This document shows, one piece after another, positions 43,137-53,062 of a stretch of 64,000 nucleotides of DNA. The number at the start of each line of letters is the position of its first letter. The first letter of the stretch is position 1. The position numbers and the translations under genes are program-made. The DNA lies in the NCBI GenBank assembly GCA_028532815.1, contig JAQQAS010000059.1, forward strand, positions 1-64,000, in the 5' to 3' direction. The notes beneath the pieces were generated by a model. The model was not told where the DNA came from. It saw nothing but the letters and a program-made list of their open reading frames with translations, and did no database searches. The DNA comes from Pleomorphochaeta sp. (GTDB taxonomy: Bacteria > Spirochaetota > Spirochaetia > Sphaerochaetales > Sphaerochaetaceae).

Positions 43137-44705
43137 TTATTCTAGAAAAGATTTATTTTTATACTGTTCTTCAACTAGAGATGTTGTAACTCTTTTATCA
43201 CTTTCAAAATCATAAGTTGGATCAGAAGAGTTATATACAGGTACATCTAAAGTATCTATATATTTAAAATCTGTGGTTTGAATATCACTTATTTCATACC
43301 AACCTCTATCATTATAAGAGAATGAAAAAACCTGTTTTTGCTCGTATCTATAGCATTTTGTTGATGTAGGTTCATTAATGTCTAGGTTTTCTTCACTAGT
43401 TTCATTGTTACCCAAATCATAAGGAGAGTAATAAATACTAGTTGCTAAATATTGATTATCATTTAGTTTTGTGATTTGAATATCATTAACTCCATAAATA
43501 ATTTTTTTCGAATCGATAGGCGGCATACCTTTATCTACCCAAGATTTGGGATTAATTACCGAGTCAACTCTTTCATAGGCCATTCTAGTCTGTCTTGTAA
43601 CATACAAGGTCGTAATTTCATTTGATATTGGTGATTTTACTCCTCTCATTAAACTAGCTTCTAAATTTTGAACATCTAAATCATTTTGAGCTTGGTAATA
43701 AGCTGAAATAATTTCACTTTGATTAAATCCGGCTGTGTAGGGTGGCTGAAGGGCCTCACTTATTCTAGATCCTACAAACCCAATAATAAAGGCAGCAACT
43801 ATAGTACTTATTATAATTACAGTTCCTCTTTTTCTCCAAAAAATAATTCTTTTTTCATTTTTTTGAAGTTTAAGAATTAGTTGTTCTGTTACTTTATTAT
43901 TTTTTAAATCATCAATAGTTATTGTTCTATCTTCAATATTTTCTAAATCCCATGTTATATTGTCAAATCTCTCAATAAACCACTTTAAAGCAATTTCAGG
44001 CTTATAGTTTGCTGAAATATCTCTCGTTTTACTTAAGCTTAGATGTAATATTTTATTGATTTTATCAACTAAGTCGAAATCAACATTTACTTCTAATGCT
44101 TGAACAAGTAATTTTAAATCAATAGACTTGTATCGGTTACTTCTAATAGTTTCATATTCGAAAGGTTTAATTGAAGTCATAGCAAAATAGTATAATTGAG
44201 CCATTTGATCAATTAAAGTAAAAGATGGTAATATATTTGCGTGAATAAAGCTATTTGAATTGTTGAAACGTACTTTCTCACTAGAAGTTGAAGAAAAAAT
44301 ATCACTTAAAGTTCTAGGTAATATTAATACTTCGTCATCTTTTGTAAAGAATATTCTCCAAGCACTTATAATTCCATTTTGCAAATCAAGGAATTTTGAA
44401 TCACATAAATTTAAAGCTTTTGCTAAATTTAAAATTAATTTAGGTGCTTTATTTCTTAAGGATGAGGCCAATTGAGATAATGGATATAATTCGATAGGAT
44501 CAAAATATAAGCATTTTTTATCATTATAATTTGAGAAACCTTCCCAATACCAGGGTTCTAACTTTCCATTAGTGTATATATAACCTGGTTTTTTTTCACC
44601 TTGTAATAAAAAGGAAGGTAATTCACAGTTTTTATCACTAAACGCTATAGCACTATATTCTTTATTCTCAATCTTTATTTTAATGATATTTTCGTTGCTA
44701 AACAT
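43137..44705 (-). CDS. Membrane protein of unknown function, large cytoplasmic and extracytoplasmic domains
   Basis: I do not recognise this 522-residue protein. It has a cytoplasmic N-terminal part of about 290 residues, one transmembrane helix (about 294-315, GTVIIISTIVAAFIIGFVG) after a basic EKRIIFWRKR, and an extracytoplasmic C-terminal domain of about 200 residues, acidic at the end. The N-terminal part, with YIYTNGKLEPWYWEGF and LILPRTLSDIF, may be a decayed kinase-like fold, but the usual kinase lysine and DxN motifs are missing, so this is only a suggestion. Its ATG shares a base with the MEMO stop (TAATG), so it is co-transcribed with MEMO and RqcH. Confidence 0.8.
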   Translation of the reverse strand: MFSNENIIKIKIENKEYSAIAFSDKNCELPSFLLQGEKKPGYIYTNGKLEPWYWEGFSNYNDKKCLYFDPIELYPLSQLASSLRNKAPKLILNLAKALNLCDSKFLDLQNGIISAWRIFFTKDDEVLILPRTLSDIFSSTSSEKVRFNNSNSFIHANILPSFTLIDQMAQLYYFAMTSIKPFEYETIRSNRYKSIDLKLLVQALEVNVDFDLVDKINKILHLSLSKTRDISANYKPEIALKWFIERFDNITWDLENIEDRTITIDDLKNNKVTEQLILKLQKNEKRIIFWRKRGTVIIISTIVAAFIIGFVGSRISEALQPPYTAGFNQSEIISAYYQAQNDLDVQNLEASLMRGVKSPISNEITTLYVTRQTRMAYERVDSVINPKSWVDKGMPPIDSKKIIYGVNDIQITKLNDNQYLATSIYYSPYDLGNNETSEENLDINEPTSTKCYRYEQKQVFSFSYNDRGWYEISDIQTTDFKYIDTLDVPVYNSSDPTYDFESDKRVTTSLVEEQYKNKSFLE

Positions 44706-45544
44706 TAATTATCCTTTATAGTAGCCGATAAATGATATACACATTTTTTTACATTATTAACCTTAGTTATTGATGTTGAGATTTTGCTCTCAACTTCAAT
44801 AAGGTTAACAATCCAGCTTTTATTTTTATATTTTTTTGTTTTGATAATCGAGTCAATTATACCACAACCACAACTATCAATTATGTTTTTTCTTTGTAAT
44901 TGTAATAATCTTTCATCATTTTCTAATGCTTTAATAAAATTATTGGTTTTTGTATAAGATAGGCTACTGTTTTGGTAAGAAGAAGCATTTGCACTAAGAA
45001 GAACAAGAGTTCTATCATCAACAAAGGTATTTAATATAGAAGCGAAATCTTTGCTTTGTTTTGCATTTTCAATAATTGCACAAATTGGAACAATAGTTTT
45101 GTTACCAAAATAATGTTTTATCAATAAATACAGTTGTTCAAAGGAAGATTCCTCTTCAAAATAAGTATCATTTTTCATATCTTCTTTAAAATGATCTTCT
45201 ATGACATTTTTGTCTAAGTCTAAAATACCAAGAGGAGTATTTATTGCATCATAAGAGGGAATAAATAAATTGTAAGGGGAAGATTGATCAATTTTACCAA
45301 GATGACTTGGAGCTATAATAACAACTTTATCAAAATCATTTTTTATGGAAGTAAAGGTATTAACTAATAGTGGTAAAATAAATTCATAACTAGCATGAGG
45401 TAGTATAAATAATTTTGAATCAGTCTTAGAATTTGCTTTATATTTTTTCTCACAATTTTCAATCATATTTTTAATTTCATTTTCATTTGAAGGATAAAAA
45501 ATATCTTGATGTATTGTCTTTTCAATTTTTTTCATTTTTCTCAT
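44705..45544 (-). CDS. MEMO-family protein (AmmeMemoRadiSam system protein B)
   Basis: This 279-residue protein has the MEMO1 layout: FILPHASYEFILPLL (PHAGY in relatives), VIIAPSHLG, EEESSFEQLYLL (EHSxEVQ in relatives), VLLSANASSYQ and IDSCGCGII. The DLSHY-like segment is replaced by ANASSY, which may remove a metal ligand. In many bacteria MEMO is found with an AMMECR1-domain protein and a radical SAM protein; neither is adjacent here, although two other radical SAM genes are in the window. GGAG lies about 10 bases before the ATG. Function is unknown. Confidence 0.82.
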   Translation of the reverse strand: MRKMKKIEKTIHQDIFYPSNENEIKNMIENCEKKYKANSKTDSKLFILPHASYEFILPLLVNTFTSIKNDFDKVVIIAPSHLGKIDQSSPYNLFIPSYDAINTPLGILDLDKNVIEDHFKEDMKNDTYFEEESSFEQLYLLIKHYFGNKTIVPICAIIENAKQSKDFASILNTFVDDRTLVLLSANASSYQNSSLSYTKTNNFIKALENDERLLQLQRKNIIDSCGCGIIDSIIKTKKYKNKSWIVNLIEVESKISTSITKVNNVKKCVYHLSATIKDN

Positions 45545-45572
45545 GTGTACAAAACTCCAATCAATGACAATT

Positions 45573-47006
45573 CTATATAGAATCGTTGCCTTTTAATAGT
45601 CTATTTAATCTTTTTTCATCAACTTTGATATGTAAGTTTTTTTCTTGAGTTGGAAGGACTAAACCCAAGGGGCCGTTTTTTGCTCTTCTTAAATGTTTTA
45701 CTTGTGTATAGTATAAATCACAACTTTGATGTCCTTTAGCTTTAGAAAAAAAGATTGCTAGGTGAGCCGCATCTAGAATTACACCAAGTGGTACTGTCTT
45801 ATTTCTAATAAATTTAATAAAGACATATCCTCCACTGTAATCTCTAGTATGTAGCCAATAATCATTACCTTTTACTTTTTTTCGAAGAAGTTGGTCATTT
45901 TCTTTAGCATTTCTGCCAACTAATATTAAGAAAGAACCACTTGTAAAACTTAAACCAATCTCATTAACACTCTTTTGCTGAGTGGAAATATTACTTTCAA
46001 TTGCTTTTTTAAGTTTTTTAATATCCTTCTGCTCATTTTCTGAAAGAGTTAGAAGTTTAGCATAATATTCTTTGGTTTTATTATATTCTTCAATTGCTAT
46101 CTCATATTGTTCCACAGCATTGGCATGAGAACCTTTTGCCTTATGATATTTATCATAATAATTATTTAAGTTGTCTTCTTTACTTAATTTAGGATCAAGC
46201 TTAATTGTTACTTCACTATTATCTTCCCAAGAAGTTAATTTAACACTATCTTGGTGAGGCTTCACTTGATATAAATAAGCAGAAAGTAAATCAGCTTGTT
46301 TTTTTATTTGTTCAAAATCTTTAGTTTTCTCAACTCTTTTTAATAGAGATGTAACACTTCCTTCTATTTTTTTTAGTTTATTATCTCTAATTGTTTCAAC
46401 TTTTTTTATTAATTGTTCTAAGGTTGTATCAGTGCTAATTTGACCATACTCATTTTCAATTTGTTGATTAAAAGATATTGATAAATCTCTTTCCCGAATC
46501 TTAAATTTATGGTTGTCATCTTTCTCTTTTATTTCTGGTAAAATAGCATTTGTTACTTCACCTCTATTAGGTCTTCTATATAGTAAATCTAGTATTTTAT
46601 TATTTTCATCAACCACAATGATATTAGCAGCAGGACCACTATATAATCTAAAATAAATATATAAAATAGTATCTTTCTTTTTTAATTTTAGTTTGAGAAC
46701 TCTATCTCCTTTTATACAATTGCTTTCTATTATTTTAGCACCTTCAATGTTTGCTCGACAAAATTGAACAAATCTTTGTAATTTTTTTGTTTTTTCTAAT
46801 TGGGGAGGGGTGCTAATTTTATTTGTTCTCTGTATTCTCGCATAAGGTGTATTTATTTCAGTATAGAGCGTCCATTGTTTTTCACTGCTGCTGTGCATAA
46901 TCCAAGAGAGAGAATGAAAATCATGTTGAATTACCTTTTGAATTCTAGAATTAACAAGTGGAAGTTCACTTACTATCAAGTCGAGTTCTTTCCAGTTTAA
47001 TGACAT
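45573..47006 (-). CDS. rqcH: NFACT-domain ribosome quality-control protein (RqcH-like)
   Basis: This 477-residue protein has the NFACT-N domain (about 5-180), a coiled-coil middle (about 200-350, lysine/glutamate-rich) and the NFACT-R domain (about 360-470) with GNDYWLHTRDYSGGYVFIK and LDAAHLAIFFSKAKG. RqcH binds stalled large ribosomal subunits and adds alanine tails that mark broken peptides. The protein is shorter than the Bacillus form (about 570). AGGAGAG precedes the ATG. It heads the operon with MEMO and the unknown membrane protein. Confidence 0.9.
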   Translation of the reverse strand: MSLNWKELDLIVSELPLVNSRIQKVIQHDFHSLSWIMHSSSEKQWTLYTEINTPYARIQRTNKISTPPQLEKTKKLQRFVQFCRANIEGAKIIESNCIKGDRVLKLKLKKKDTILYIYFRLYSGPAANIIVVDENNKILDLLYRRPNRGEVTNAILPEIKEKDDNHKFKIRERDLSISFNQQIENEYGQISTDTTLEQLIKKVETIRDNKLKKIEGSVTSLLKRVEKTKDFEQIKKQADLLSAYLYQVKPHQDSVKLTSWEDNSEVTIKLDPKLSKEDNLNNYYDKYHKAKGSHANAVEQYEIAIEEYNKTKEYYAKLLTLSENEQKDIKKLKKAIESNISTQQKSVNEIGLSFTSGSFLILVGRNAKENDQLLRKKVKGNDYWLHTRDYSGGYVFIKFIRNKTVPLGVILDAAHLAIFFSKAKGHQSCDLYYTQVKHLRRAKNGPLGLVLPTQEKNLHIKVDEKRLNRLLKGNDSI

Positions 47007-47240
47007 TAATTATCTCTCCTTTTGGTTATCTTATATAAAGATAATAAAAAATTGTTATTTTCGCAAACAAGAATAATAAAATAATATTTAAATTTATTTT
47101 TCTCCGACTTATATTCATATCTAAAATATATAATAATACTAAAATAATAAAAAATTATTATATTATACTGATATGATTTTTATAGAAAATTTATATCGAA
47201 TCTAAAATTCAAATCTCAGCATTTAAAAATAGAACAAAGT

Positions 47241-48569
47241 CTATTTATTTAATTGTTTAAAAGCTAAAGCTATTTCACTAGCTAGATAAAAAGATCCACA
47301 AACTAAAATACATCCATCTTTTGGTGTTAATTCAAATGCTCTTTGTAGTGCATCATTTCCATCTAATAGCATTTCTATATTGCTATTTGTACTTAAATCT
47401 TTGAATAAATTATAAAGAGATGGCATATCACTTTTTTTAAAAGTCCCTGGTCTACTTAATATAATATTATTAAAATTATTTAATAAAATTGGGGCAATAC
47501 CTTTATGATCTTTATCAATTAAAGATCCAAAAATAACTGTACATTTTTCTTTATCTTCAATTTGTTTAATAGAGGAAATAAGAGCTTGAATGGATATTTT
47601 TGTATGTGCAGCATCAATTATTAAATCAGGTTTTTCACTTAGTAATTGAAATCTTCCTAAAAGTGTGGTTTCGTTTATGGCTGAAATCATTTTTGGACTG
47701 TTAAAATTAAGGGTATTCAAAGCTAAAATAGCAAGGGCAGCATTTTGTGCCATAACAGAACCTTTTAATTTTAGTTTTAGATTAATTTTTGTACCATCAT
47801 TATATGTGATTTCAGTTTCTTCAAATTCTCGTTTGGTATGTGATTTGATACTCATTGTTTCGTTTTCAAGCAATCTTAATGAACTGTTTTGAGCTTTTGC
47901 TTCATTAATTATTACTTTTCTAGCTTCTTCTTTTAAAGAAGCTGCAACTACTGGAATATTTTTTTTAATAATTTTTGATTTTTCAGTAGCTATCTTTTCA
48001 ATTGTATCACCTAAGATTGAAGTGTGTTCTAACTCTATTGGGCAAATTACGCTTAATATGGGTGTAATTGTATTTGTAGCGTCTAATCTACCTCCAAGAC
48101 CTGTTTCAATTACAGCATAATCGCAATTGCTTTTTGAAAATAGCATAAATCCGTATAGGGTAAATAGTTCAAATGTTGTAGGTTCTGTTTCTCCCCATTG
48201 GTCGCTGAAGGTAAACCCTTTTATCTTATCTAATATATAATTACCAACTTCAATTAAAAAATCATCACTAAAAAAATCTCCACAAACAGTAAATCTTTCT
48301 TTATAATCTAATAGGTGAGGGGATGCATAAATTCCAACTTTATAGCCAAAGGATTTTAAACCTGTTGCTATAAATTTACTTGTTGAACCTTTTCCTTTGC
48401 TACCTGCTACATGGATTTTTTGATAATCTTTTTCAGGATTGTCAAAAAAAGAGAGAAGTTTATGCATTCTATCAAGTCGGTAATATCTAGTTGTATAATG
48501 TTCTATATTTTTTTCTAAATTAGTATAATTTTCCATTGCATGGATAATATCAATAAAAGTAGTTTCCAT
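47241..48569 (-). CDS. folC: Folylpolyglutamate/dihydrofolate synthase
   Basis: This 442-residue Mur-ligase-like enzyme adds glutamate to folates, and may also make dihydrofolate. The family's ATP loop reads HVAGSKGKGSTSKFIA, then YASPHLLDYKERFTV, VIETGLGGRLDATN, LGDTIEKIATEKSKIIK and the C-terminal VIFGSLIDKDHKGIAP. AAGGAAAT lies just before the ATG. No other folate gene is in the window. The 234-base region upstream of it towards rqcH contains nothing I can name. Confidence 0.95.
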   Translation of the reverse strand: METTFIDIIHAMENYTNLEKNIEHYTTRYYRLDRMHKLLSFFDNPEKDYQKIHVAGSKGKGSTSKFIATGLKSFGYKVGIYASPHLLDYKERFTVCGDFFSDDFLIEVGNYILDKIKGFTFSDQWGETEPTTFELFTLYGFMLFSKSNCDYAVIETGLGGRLDATNTITPILSVICPIELEHTSILGDTIEKIATEKSKIIKKNIPVVAASLKEEARKVIINEAKAQNSSLRLLENETMSIKSHTKREFEETEITYNDGTKINLKLKLKGSVMAQNAALAILALNTLNFNSPKMISAINETTLLGRFQLLSEKPDLIIDAAHTKISIQALISSIKQIEDKEKCTVIFGSLIDKDHKGIAPILLNNFNNIILSRPGTFKKSDMPSLYNLFKDLSTNSNIEMLLDGNDALQRAFELTPKDGCILVCGSFYLASEIALAFKQLNK

Positions 48570-48718
48570 TCGATTTCCTTAAATCTCACTTTATAATTAA
48601 AAGTTTGCTTTGAAAAGTATAATTGCAAATATTTAAACAAAGATAAAGAGTTTTTAGCCAAATGTATATTATTTATTAATATTTAAGAGGATATTGATAT
48701 ATAGAGATAGAGCTATAA

Positions 48719-50569
48719 TTAAACATATTTTAGAAGAGTCTTAAATAATTCATTTTGATTGATAGGTTTTTTAAGATGTTCATTCATTCCAGATTGTAAT
48801 GCTTTATTTATATCTTCTTTGTAAGAATTAGCTGAAATAGCAATAATTGGTGTTGATTTATCAAACTGTCTAATTTTTCTAGTTGCTTCAAACCCATTTA
48901 GAATGGGCATTTGTAAATCCATAAGGATTGCAAAATATTTATCCTCTCTTGCTTTTTGTAATCCAATTTTACCATTTTTAGCAATTTCTGTTTCAACTTT
49001 ATATGATGATAAAATTTTATTTACTATCTTAATATTTATTTCATTATCTTCACAGATTAAAATCTTTTTATATCTTATTTTATCAATACTAATTTCTTTG
49101 TTAACAAAATCCAAATAAACTTCTTTAGGAATTTCATTAGCGGGTATTTCGAATGTAATCTTAGTTCCAACTTTGAGTTTACTTTCACACCAAATTTTAC
49201 CATTAAGTAATACAATTAGATTTTTTGCTATAGCAAGACCTAGTCCACTACCTTTGTTTAAATCATCATCAACTTTAGTATATGGTTCGAACATGTGTTT
49301 TATAAAATATTTTGGTATTCCAATGCCTTCGTCAATAATTTCATTTTTAAAATAAGGATGCCCATCTTTATCTTTTAGATAATATTTATTCCATATGACT
49401 TTTGAATGATTATTAGAATATTTTATTGCATTATGTAGTATATTTATGTAGATTTGTTCAAATCTTACAATATCGAACTTATGGTAATCCCACATGTTTT
49501 TATCAAAATTTGTTATAATTTCTATGTCTTTTTCTTTAGCATAAATGTTAATAGTCTTTAATACATTTGTAAGTAAATCTTTTTTAGACATAGGAGTTGG
49601 TTTTAGTTTAATTTTTCCTGATTCAATTTTGTTTAAATTTAATACATCTTCAACAAGTTCTAGTAAAAATTTAGAACTTTGGTTTATTTGGTTAAAATAA
49701 TCAAAAAGTAGGTGAGGGTCTTTTTCATTTTTACCAAATTCACTGAATGCCAAAATGGCATTTAAAGGCGTTTTCATATTATGACTCATTCGTGAGAATA
49801 AATCTTGTTTTTGTTGCTGATATTGTTTAGCTTTCTTTAAAGCCTCTTTATATTTTTTGGTTTTCTTTTGCTCCAGTGCTACTTGATTTGTTCTATTTAC
49901 AAATAATAAGACTGCGCCATAAAATATATCTTTATAAATAGTTGGAATTCCTTCAACTGAGTAATATTTTATAGGAGAGCCAGGATTTTTTATCAATGTA
50001 TCTAATAATGAGACTTGTCCTTTTATTAATTTATTATAAAATTCATTAATTCGTTTTTTTTCTTCTGAAACAAAAATGTTTGATATTTTCTTACCAATAA
50101 TTTCATTAGAATTTAAGTTAAACATTTTTGAAAAACTTTTGTTGAAATTCTTAATTTCCATTTTATTGTTAATTATTAAGATTGAATTAGTTGAAGATAT
50201 AAAATACTTTGCAAATAATTTATCTAAATAATTCATTTTTTTGCTTGGTTGAATTAAAGAATATAATAAAATTTTACCATCAATAGTAGTTGGATAACTT
50301 TCAACTTCCATTTCAATAATTTCACCTGTAGCAGTTTTATGAGGAAAGTAAAAAAATGCTCTATTTTCATTTTTAGCATTAGTCATCTCTTTTTCTATTT
50401 CTTTTTGACTTAGCATGTTAATATCATTGATATTCATCTTAGATAATTCTTCTTTAGTGTAACCATAAACCTCTAAGGCCTTATTATTGGCATCTATTAT
50501 TTTCCCATCTTTAGGATCTATTAATAAGGTTATTATTGGAAGGTTAATACAAGCTTGTTCAAAATTCAT
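48719..50569 (-). CDS. Cytoplasmic hybrid sensor histidine kinase (PAS-PAS-kinase-receiver)
   Basis: This 616-residue protein has no membrane helix. Two PAS domains (about 5-110 and 120-235) precede a short coiled coil, a HisKA domain with the histidine in SRMSHNMKTPLNAI (about 262), an ATPase domain with NILHNAIKYSN, DEGIGIP and GSGLGLAIAKNL, and a C-terminal receiver (about 500-616) with EDNEIN, the aspartate in ILMDLQMPILNG, and LKKPINQNE. All catalytic residues are present. GGGGAAG precedes the ATG. Cytoplasmic PAS sensors often read redox or metabolic state; the signal is unknown. No partner phosphotransfer protein is adjacent. Confidence 0.93.
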   Translation of the reverse strand: MNFEQACINLPIITLLIDPKDGKIIDANNKALEVYGYTKEELSKMNINDINMLSQKEIEKEMTNAKNENRAFFYFPHKTATGEIIEMEVESYPTTIDGKILLYSLIQPSKKMNYLDKLFAKYFISSTNSILIINNKMEIKNFNKSFSKMFNLNSNEIIGKKISNIFVSEEKKRINEFYNKLIKGQVSLLDTLIKNPGSPIKYYSVEGIPTIYKDIFYGAVLLFVNRTNQVALEQKKTKKYKEALKKAKQYQQQKQDLFSRMSHNMKTPLNAILAFSEFGKNEKDPHLLFDYFNQINQSSKFLLELVEDVLNLNKIESGKIKLKPTPMSKKDLLTNVLKTINIYAKEKDIEIITNFDKNMWDYHKFDIVRFEQIYINILHNAIKYSNNHSKVIWNKYYLKDKDGHPYFKNEIIDEGIGIPKYFIKHMFEPYTKVDDDLNKGSGLGLAIAKNLIVLLNGKIWCESKLKVGTKITFEIPANEIPKEVYLDFVNKEISIDKIRYKKILICEDNEINIKIVNKILSSYKVETEIAKNGKIGLQKAREDKYFAILMDLQMPILNGFEATRKIRQFDKSTPIIAISANSYKEDINKALQSGMNEHLKKPINQNELFKTLLKYV

Positions 50570-50757
50570 AGACTTCCCCTAAATCTTAATATTAAATATT
50601 ATATCATATTTGTTAAAATAATTTATAAAATTTTTGAAGAATTGAAAATTACATAATTTGAGACTATTATTGATAAACTTTTAAGATATTTTTAAACTAA
50701 GCTTTTACGTAAAATTAAAGTGATTTGTTTAAAAAATATTAATGTAATTTGACACTA

Positions 50758-50780
50758 TTACAAAATGTGACAAATTGTAA
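50758..50780. promoter_or_regulatory. Inverted repeat TTACAA-N11-TTGTAA upstream of acyl-CoA synthetase
   Basis: Arms at 50758-50763 and 50775-50780, next to a TTGACA box (50749-50754). The right arm extends to TTGTAAAG, a word also found in the promoter region of the second acyl-CoA synthetase (63043-63050). An operator is possible. Confidence 0.3.
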
Positions 50781-50852
50781 AGAAAAATGCTTGAAATAAT
50801 GTTGTTGCTATTTTACAATATAATATATAAGCATTTGTTTTTGGAGGATGAT

Positions 50853-52574
50853 ATGCCTAGTAAAGAAAAACATGATCCGTTAAAATTTTTAGAAGATTTT
50901 AGGGGAAAAGATTTTAATGGGAAATGGCCAACACTTGTTGAAATGTTTGAAATAACAGTTAAAAGATATGGTAATAATGCTTGTTTTAAACAGTTTGTAC
51001 CTGAGGAATTAGCACTAAATTACACACAAGTTAGAGAAAAGATTATTGGTGCTGCTAATTATATTTTAACTTTTGCTAATCCAAAAGATAAAATTGCATT
51101 ATGTGGTAAAAATAGTGTTGAATGGGCTATCTCTTATTTGGCAATTGTTTATGCGGGTTGTATTGTTGTTCCTCTAGATGCAAATTTAAAGGATCATGAA
51201 ATTGATAAGTTAATGAACTTTGCAGGGGTAAAAGCTTTATATGCCGATAGTGGTAAATTAGAATCTTTAGCCAAGGATAAAGAAATTATTCTAGAAAAAA
51301 AGATTTCATTAGAAAAAAATGGCAGTGACAACTATTTATTTGATAATCTTATTGAAGGTGAGTTAAACAAAAAAGCTTATAAAGCAACTTCTCAAGATTT
51401 AGCTGCTATATTATTTACAAGTGGAACTACTGGCACTCCAAAAGGTGTTATGTTAACTCATGAAAACTTAGTAAGTGACTGTTATTTAGCTCAATGTAAT
51501 ATGCCAATATATTCAACAGATGTTTTTTATGCTATTTTACCAATCCATCATGCATATACTATGCTTGCTGTATTTATTGAATCTATAAGTGTAGGAGCAG
51601 AAGTTATTTTTGGTAAAAGATTAATTATTAGCCAAGTTTTGAAAGAATTAAAAGTTGGTAAAGTTACAATGTTCCTCGGTGTTCCAATGTTATTTAATAA
51701 ACTTTTAGCTGGTTTGCTAAATGGTGTTAAAAAGAAAAGCATAATTTTATATGGTTTTATAAGATTCTTGATGGGTATATCTGGTTTAATCAAAAAGATT
51801 ACTAAAAAGAATGTTGGCCACAAAATGTTTAAATTCTTATTAAAACAAATATCACTTGATACAAATAGAATTTGTATTTGTGGGGGAGGACCTCTTCCAT
51901 CATCAACATTTAAGATGTTTAATGAATTAGGTATTGATTTTGTTCAAGGGTATGGTTTAACAGAAACTAGTCCTATTACTCACTTAAATCCGAAAGATGC
52001 TTATATTGAATCTAGCGTTGGTAAAATAATCCCCACTTTAGAACAAAAAATTGTTGACCCAGATAACGATGGAAATGGAGTACTATATATTAAAGGTTCT
52101 GTTGTTATGAAAGGCTATTATAATAATGAAGAAGCTACAAAGGAAATCCTTGATTCTGATGGTTGGTTAAATACTGGAGATATGGGTCATATTGATAACA
52201 ATGGTTATTTGTATCTTACAGGTAGAGCGAAAAATATTATTGTTACTGAAGGGGGAAAGAATGTCTTCCCTGAAGAGATTGAAGATCATTTCCAACTTTA
52301 TAATGAAATAGACCAAATTTGTGTAGTTCCTTTTATTAAAAATGAAGCTACTAAGAGTGAAGGTATTAAAGCTTTAATATATCCAAATCAAGATTGGGTC
52401 AAAGAAGTTAGCGAAAAACAAGTTGAAAAGAGAATTAACGAAATTATTGCTGAAGTTAATAAAGATTCTATTCAATATAAGAGAATTGAAAAGATATTTA
52501 TAACTAAAGAACCTCTTCCAACTACTAGTACTAAAAAAATAAAGAGATTTGAGGTTGCTAAACTTTATAAGTAA
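50853..52574 (+). CDS. Long-chain acyl-CoA synthetase (AMP-binding enzyme)
   Basis: This 573-residue adenylate-forming enzyme activates fatty acids to acyl-CoA (or acyl-ACP). The P-loop-like motif is ILFTSGTTGTPKGVMLTHENL, followed by VQGYGLTETSPI, WLNTGDMGHIDNNGYLYLTGR and the late lysine loop TSTKKIKRF. The ATG at 50853 follows a perfect GGAGGAT; upstream ATGs would lie before any ribosome binding site. A second, different synthetase starts at 63081. Together they suggest use of exogenous fatty acids, common in spirochaetes. Confidence 0.93.
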   Translation: MPSKEKHDPLKFLEDFRGKDFNGKWPTLVEMFEITVKRYGNNACFKQFVPEELALNYTQVREKIIGAANYILTFANPKDKIALCGKNSVEWAISYLAIVYAGCIVVPLDANLKDHEIDKLMNFAGVKALYADSGKLESLAKDKEIILEKKISLEKNGSDNYLFDNLIEGELNKKAYKATSQDLAAILFTSGTTGTPKGVMLTHENLVSDCYLAQCNMPIYSTDVFYAILPIHHAYTMLAVFIESISVGAEVIFGKRLIISQVLKELKVGKVTMFLGVPMLFNKLLAGLLNGVKKKSIILYGFIRFLMGISGLIKKITKKNVGHKMFKFLLKQISLDTNRICICGGGPLPSSTFKMFNELGIDFVQGYGLTETSPITHLNPKDAYIESSVGKIIPTLEQKIVDPDNDGNGVLYIKGSVVMKGYYNNEEATKEILDSDGWLNTGDMGHIDNNGYLYLTGRAKNIIVTEGGKNVFPEEIEDHFQLYNEIDQICVVPFIKNEATKSEGIKALIYPNQDWVKEVSEKQVEKRINEIIAEVNKDSIQYKRIEKIFITKEPLPTTSTKKIKRFEVAKLYK

Positions 52575-52641
52575 GTAATTCTTTAGCTAAAAAAGTTTTT
52601 TAGTATTGCTAAATTTAGAAAAGGTTGGTAAAGTCATTTTT

Positions 52642-52938
52642 ATGAAAAGTAATTTAAGAAACTATTTGCGATCCAAAGCGCATAATACAGAACCTACGGT
52701 TATGGTAGGAAAAGAAGGTGCTAGCGATGCTGTTGTATTTGCATTAGATCAATCATTGCTACATCACGAATTAGTAAAAGTGAAATTTCAGTCTCAAAAA
52801 GATAAGCTGAAAGAACTTAGCAATGAACTAGCTAAAAAAACAAATAGTGAGTTAATTTCAACTATTGGCTTTATTTCTATTTATTATAGAGCTAGCGAAA
52901 AGAAATTAATTGAAATACCCAAATCTTTATTAAGATAA
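52642..52938 (+). CDS. yhbY: YhbY-family RNA-binding protein
   Basis: This 98-residue CRM-domain protein opens MKSNLRNYLRSKAHNTEPTV, has the GKEG loop (VGKEGASDAVV) in place of the usual GKNG, and SFSNELAKKT-like KLKELSNELAKKTNSE. YhbY binds pre-50S ribosomal particles. The ATG at 52642 matches the usual start; a TTG at 52606 would add 12 residues without support. The ribosome binding site is weak. A good terminator follows. Confidence 0.9.
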   Translation: MKSNLRNYLRSKAHNTEPTVMVGKEGASDAVVFALDQSLLHHELVKVKFQSQKDKLKELSNELAKKTNSELISTIGFISIYYRASEKKLIEIPKSLLR

Positions 52939-52948
52939 GTTAAAAAAG

Positions 52949-52977
52949 GAAGATATTAAAAAATATCTTCTTTTTTT
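52949..52977 (+). terminator. Terminator after yhbY
   Basis: Stem GAAGATATT (52949-52957) with AATATCTTC (52962-52970), AAAA loop, seven T. Confidence 0.85.
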
Positions 52978-53008
52978 ATATTTTTTCATGTTTCTATTAA
53001 AAAGTACA

Positions 53009-53037
53009 TTGACAATATTTTTGTTTCTATATATAGT
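53009..53037 (+). promoter_or_regulatory. Promoter of the orphan binding protein gene
   Basis: TTGACA (53009-53014), 17 bases, TATAGT (53032-53037). The start near 53044 rules out upstream start codons and supports the ATG at 53063. Confidence 0.75.
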
Positions 53038-53062
53038 AACAATCAATAAATGGAGAATCAAT

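Noticed and set aside
52988-53062. Upstream extension of the orphan binding protein
   Set aside because: The extension covers the promoter (53009-53037); the signal peptide starts at 53063.
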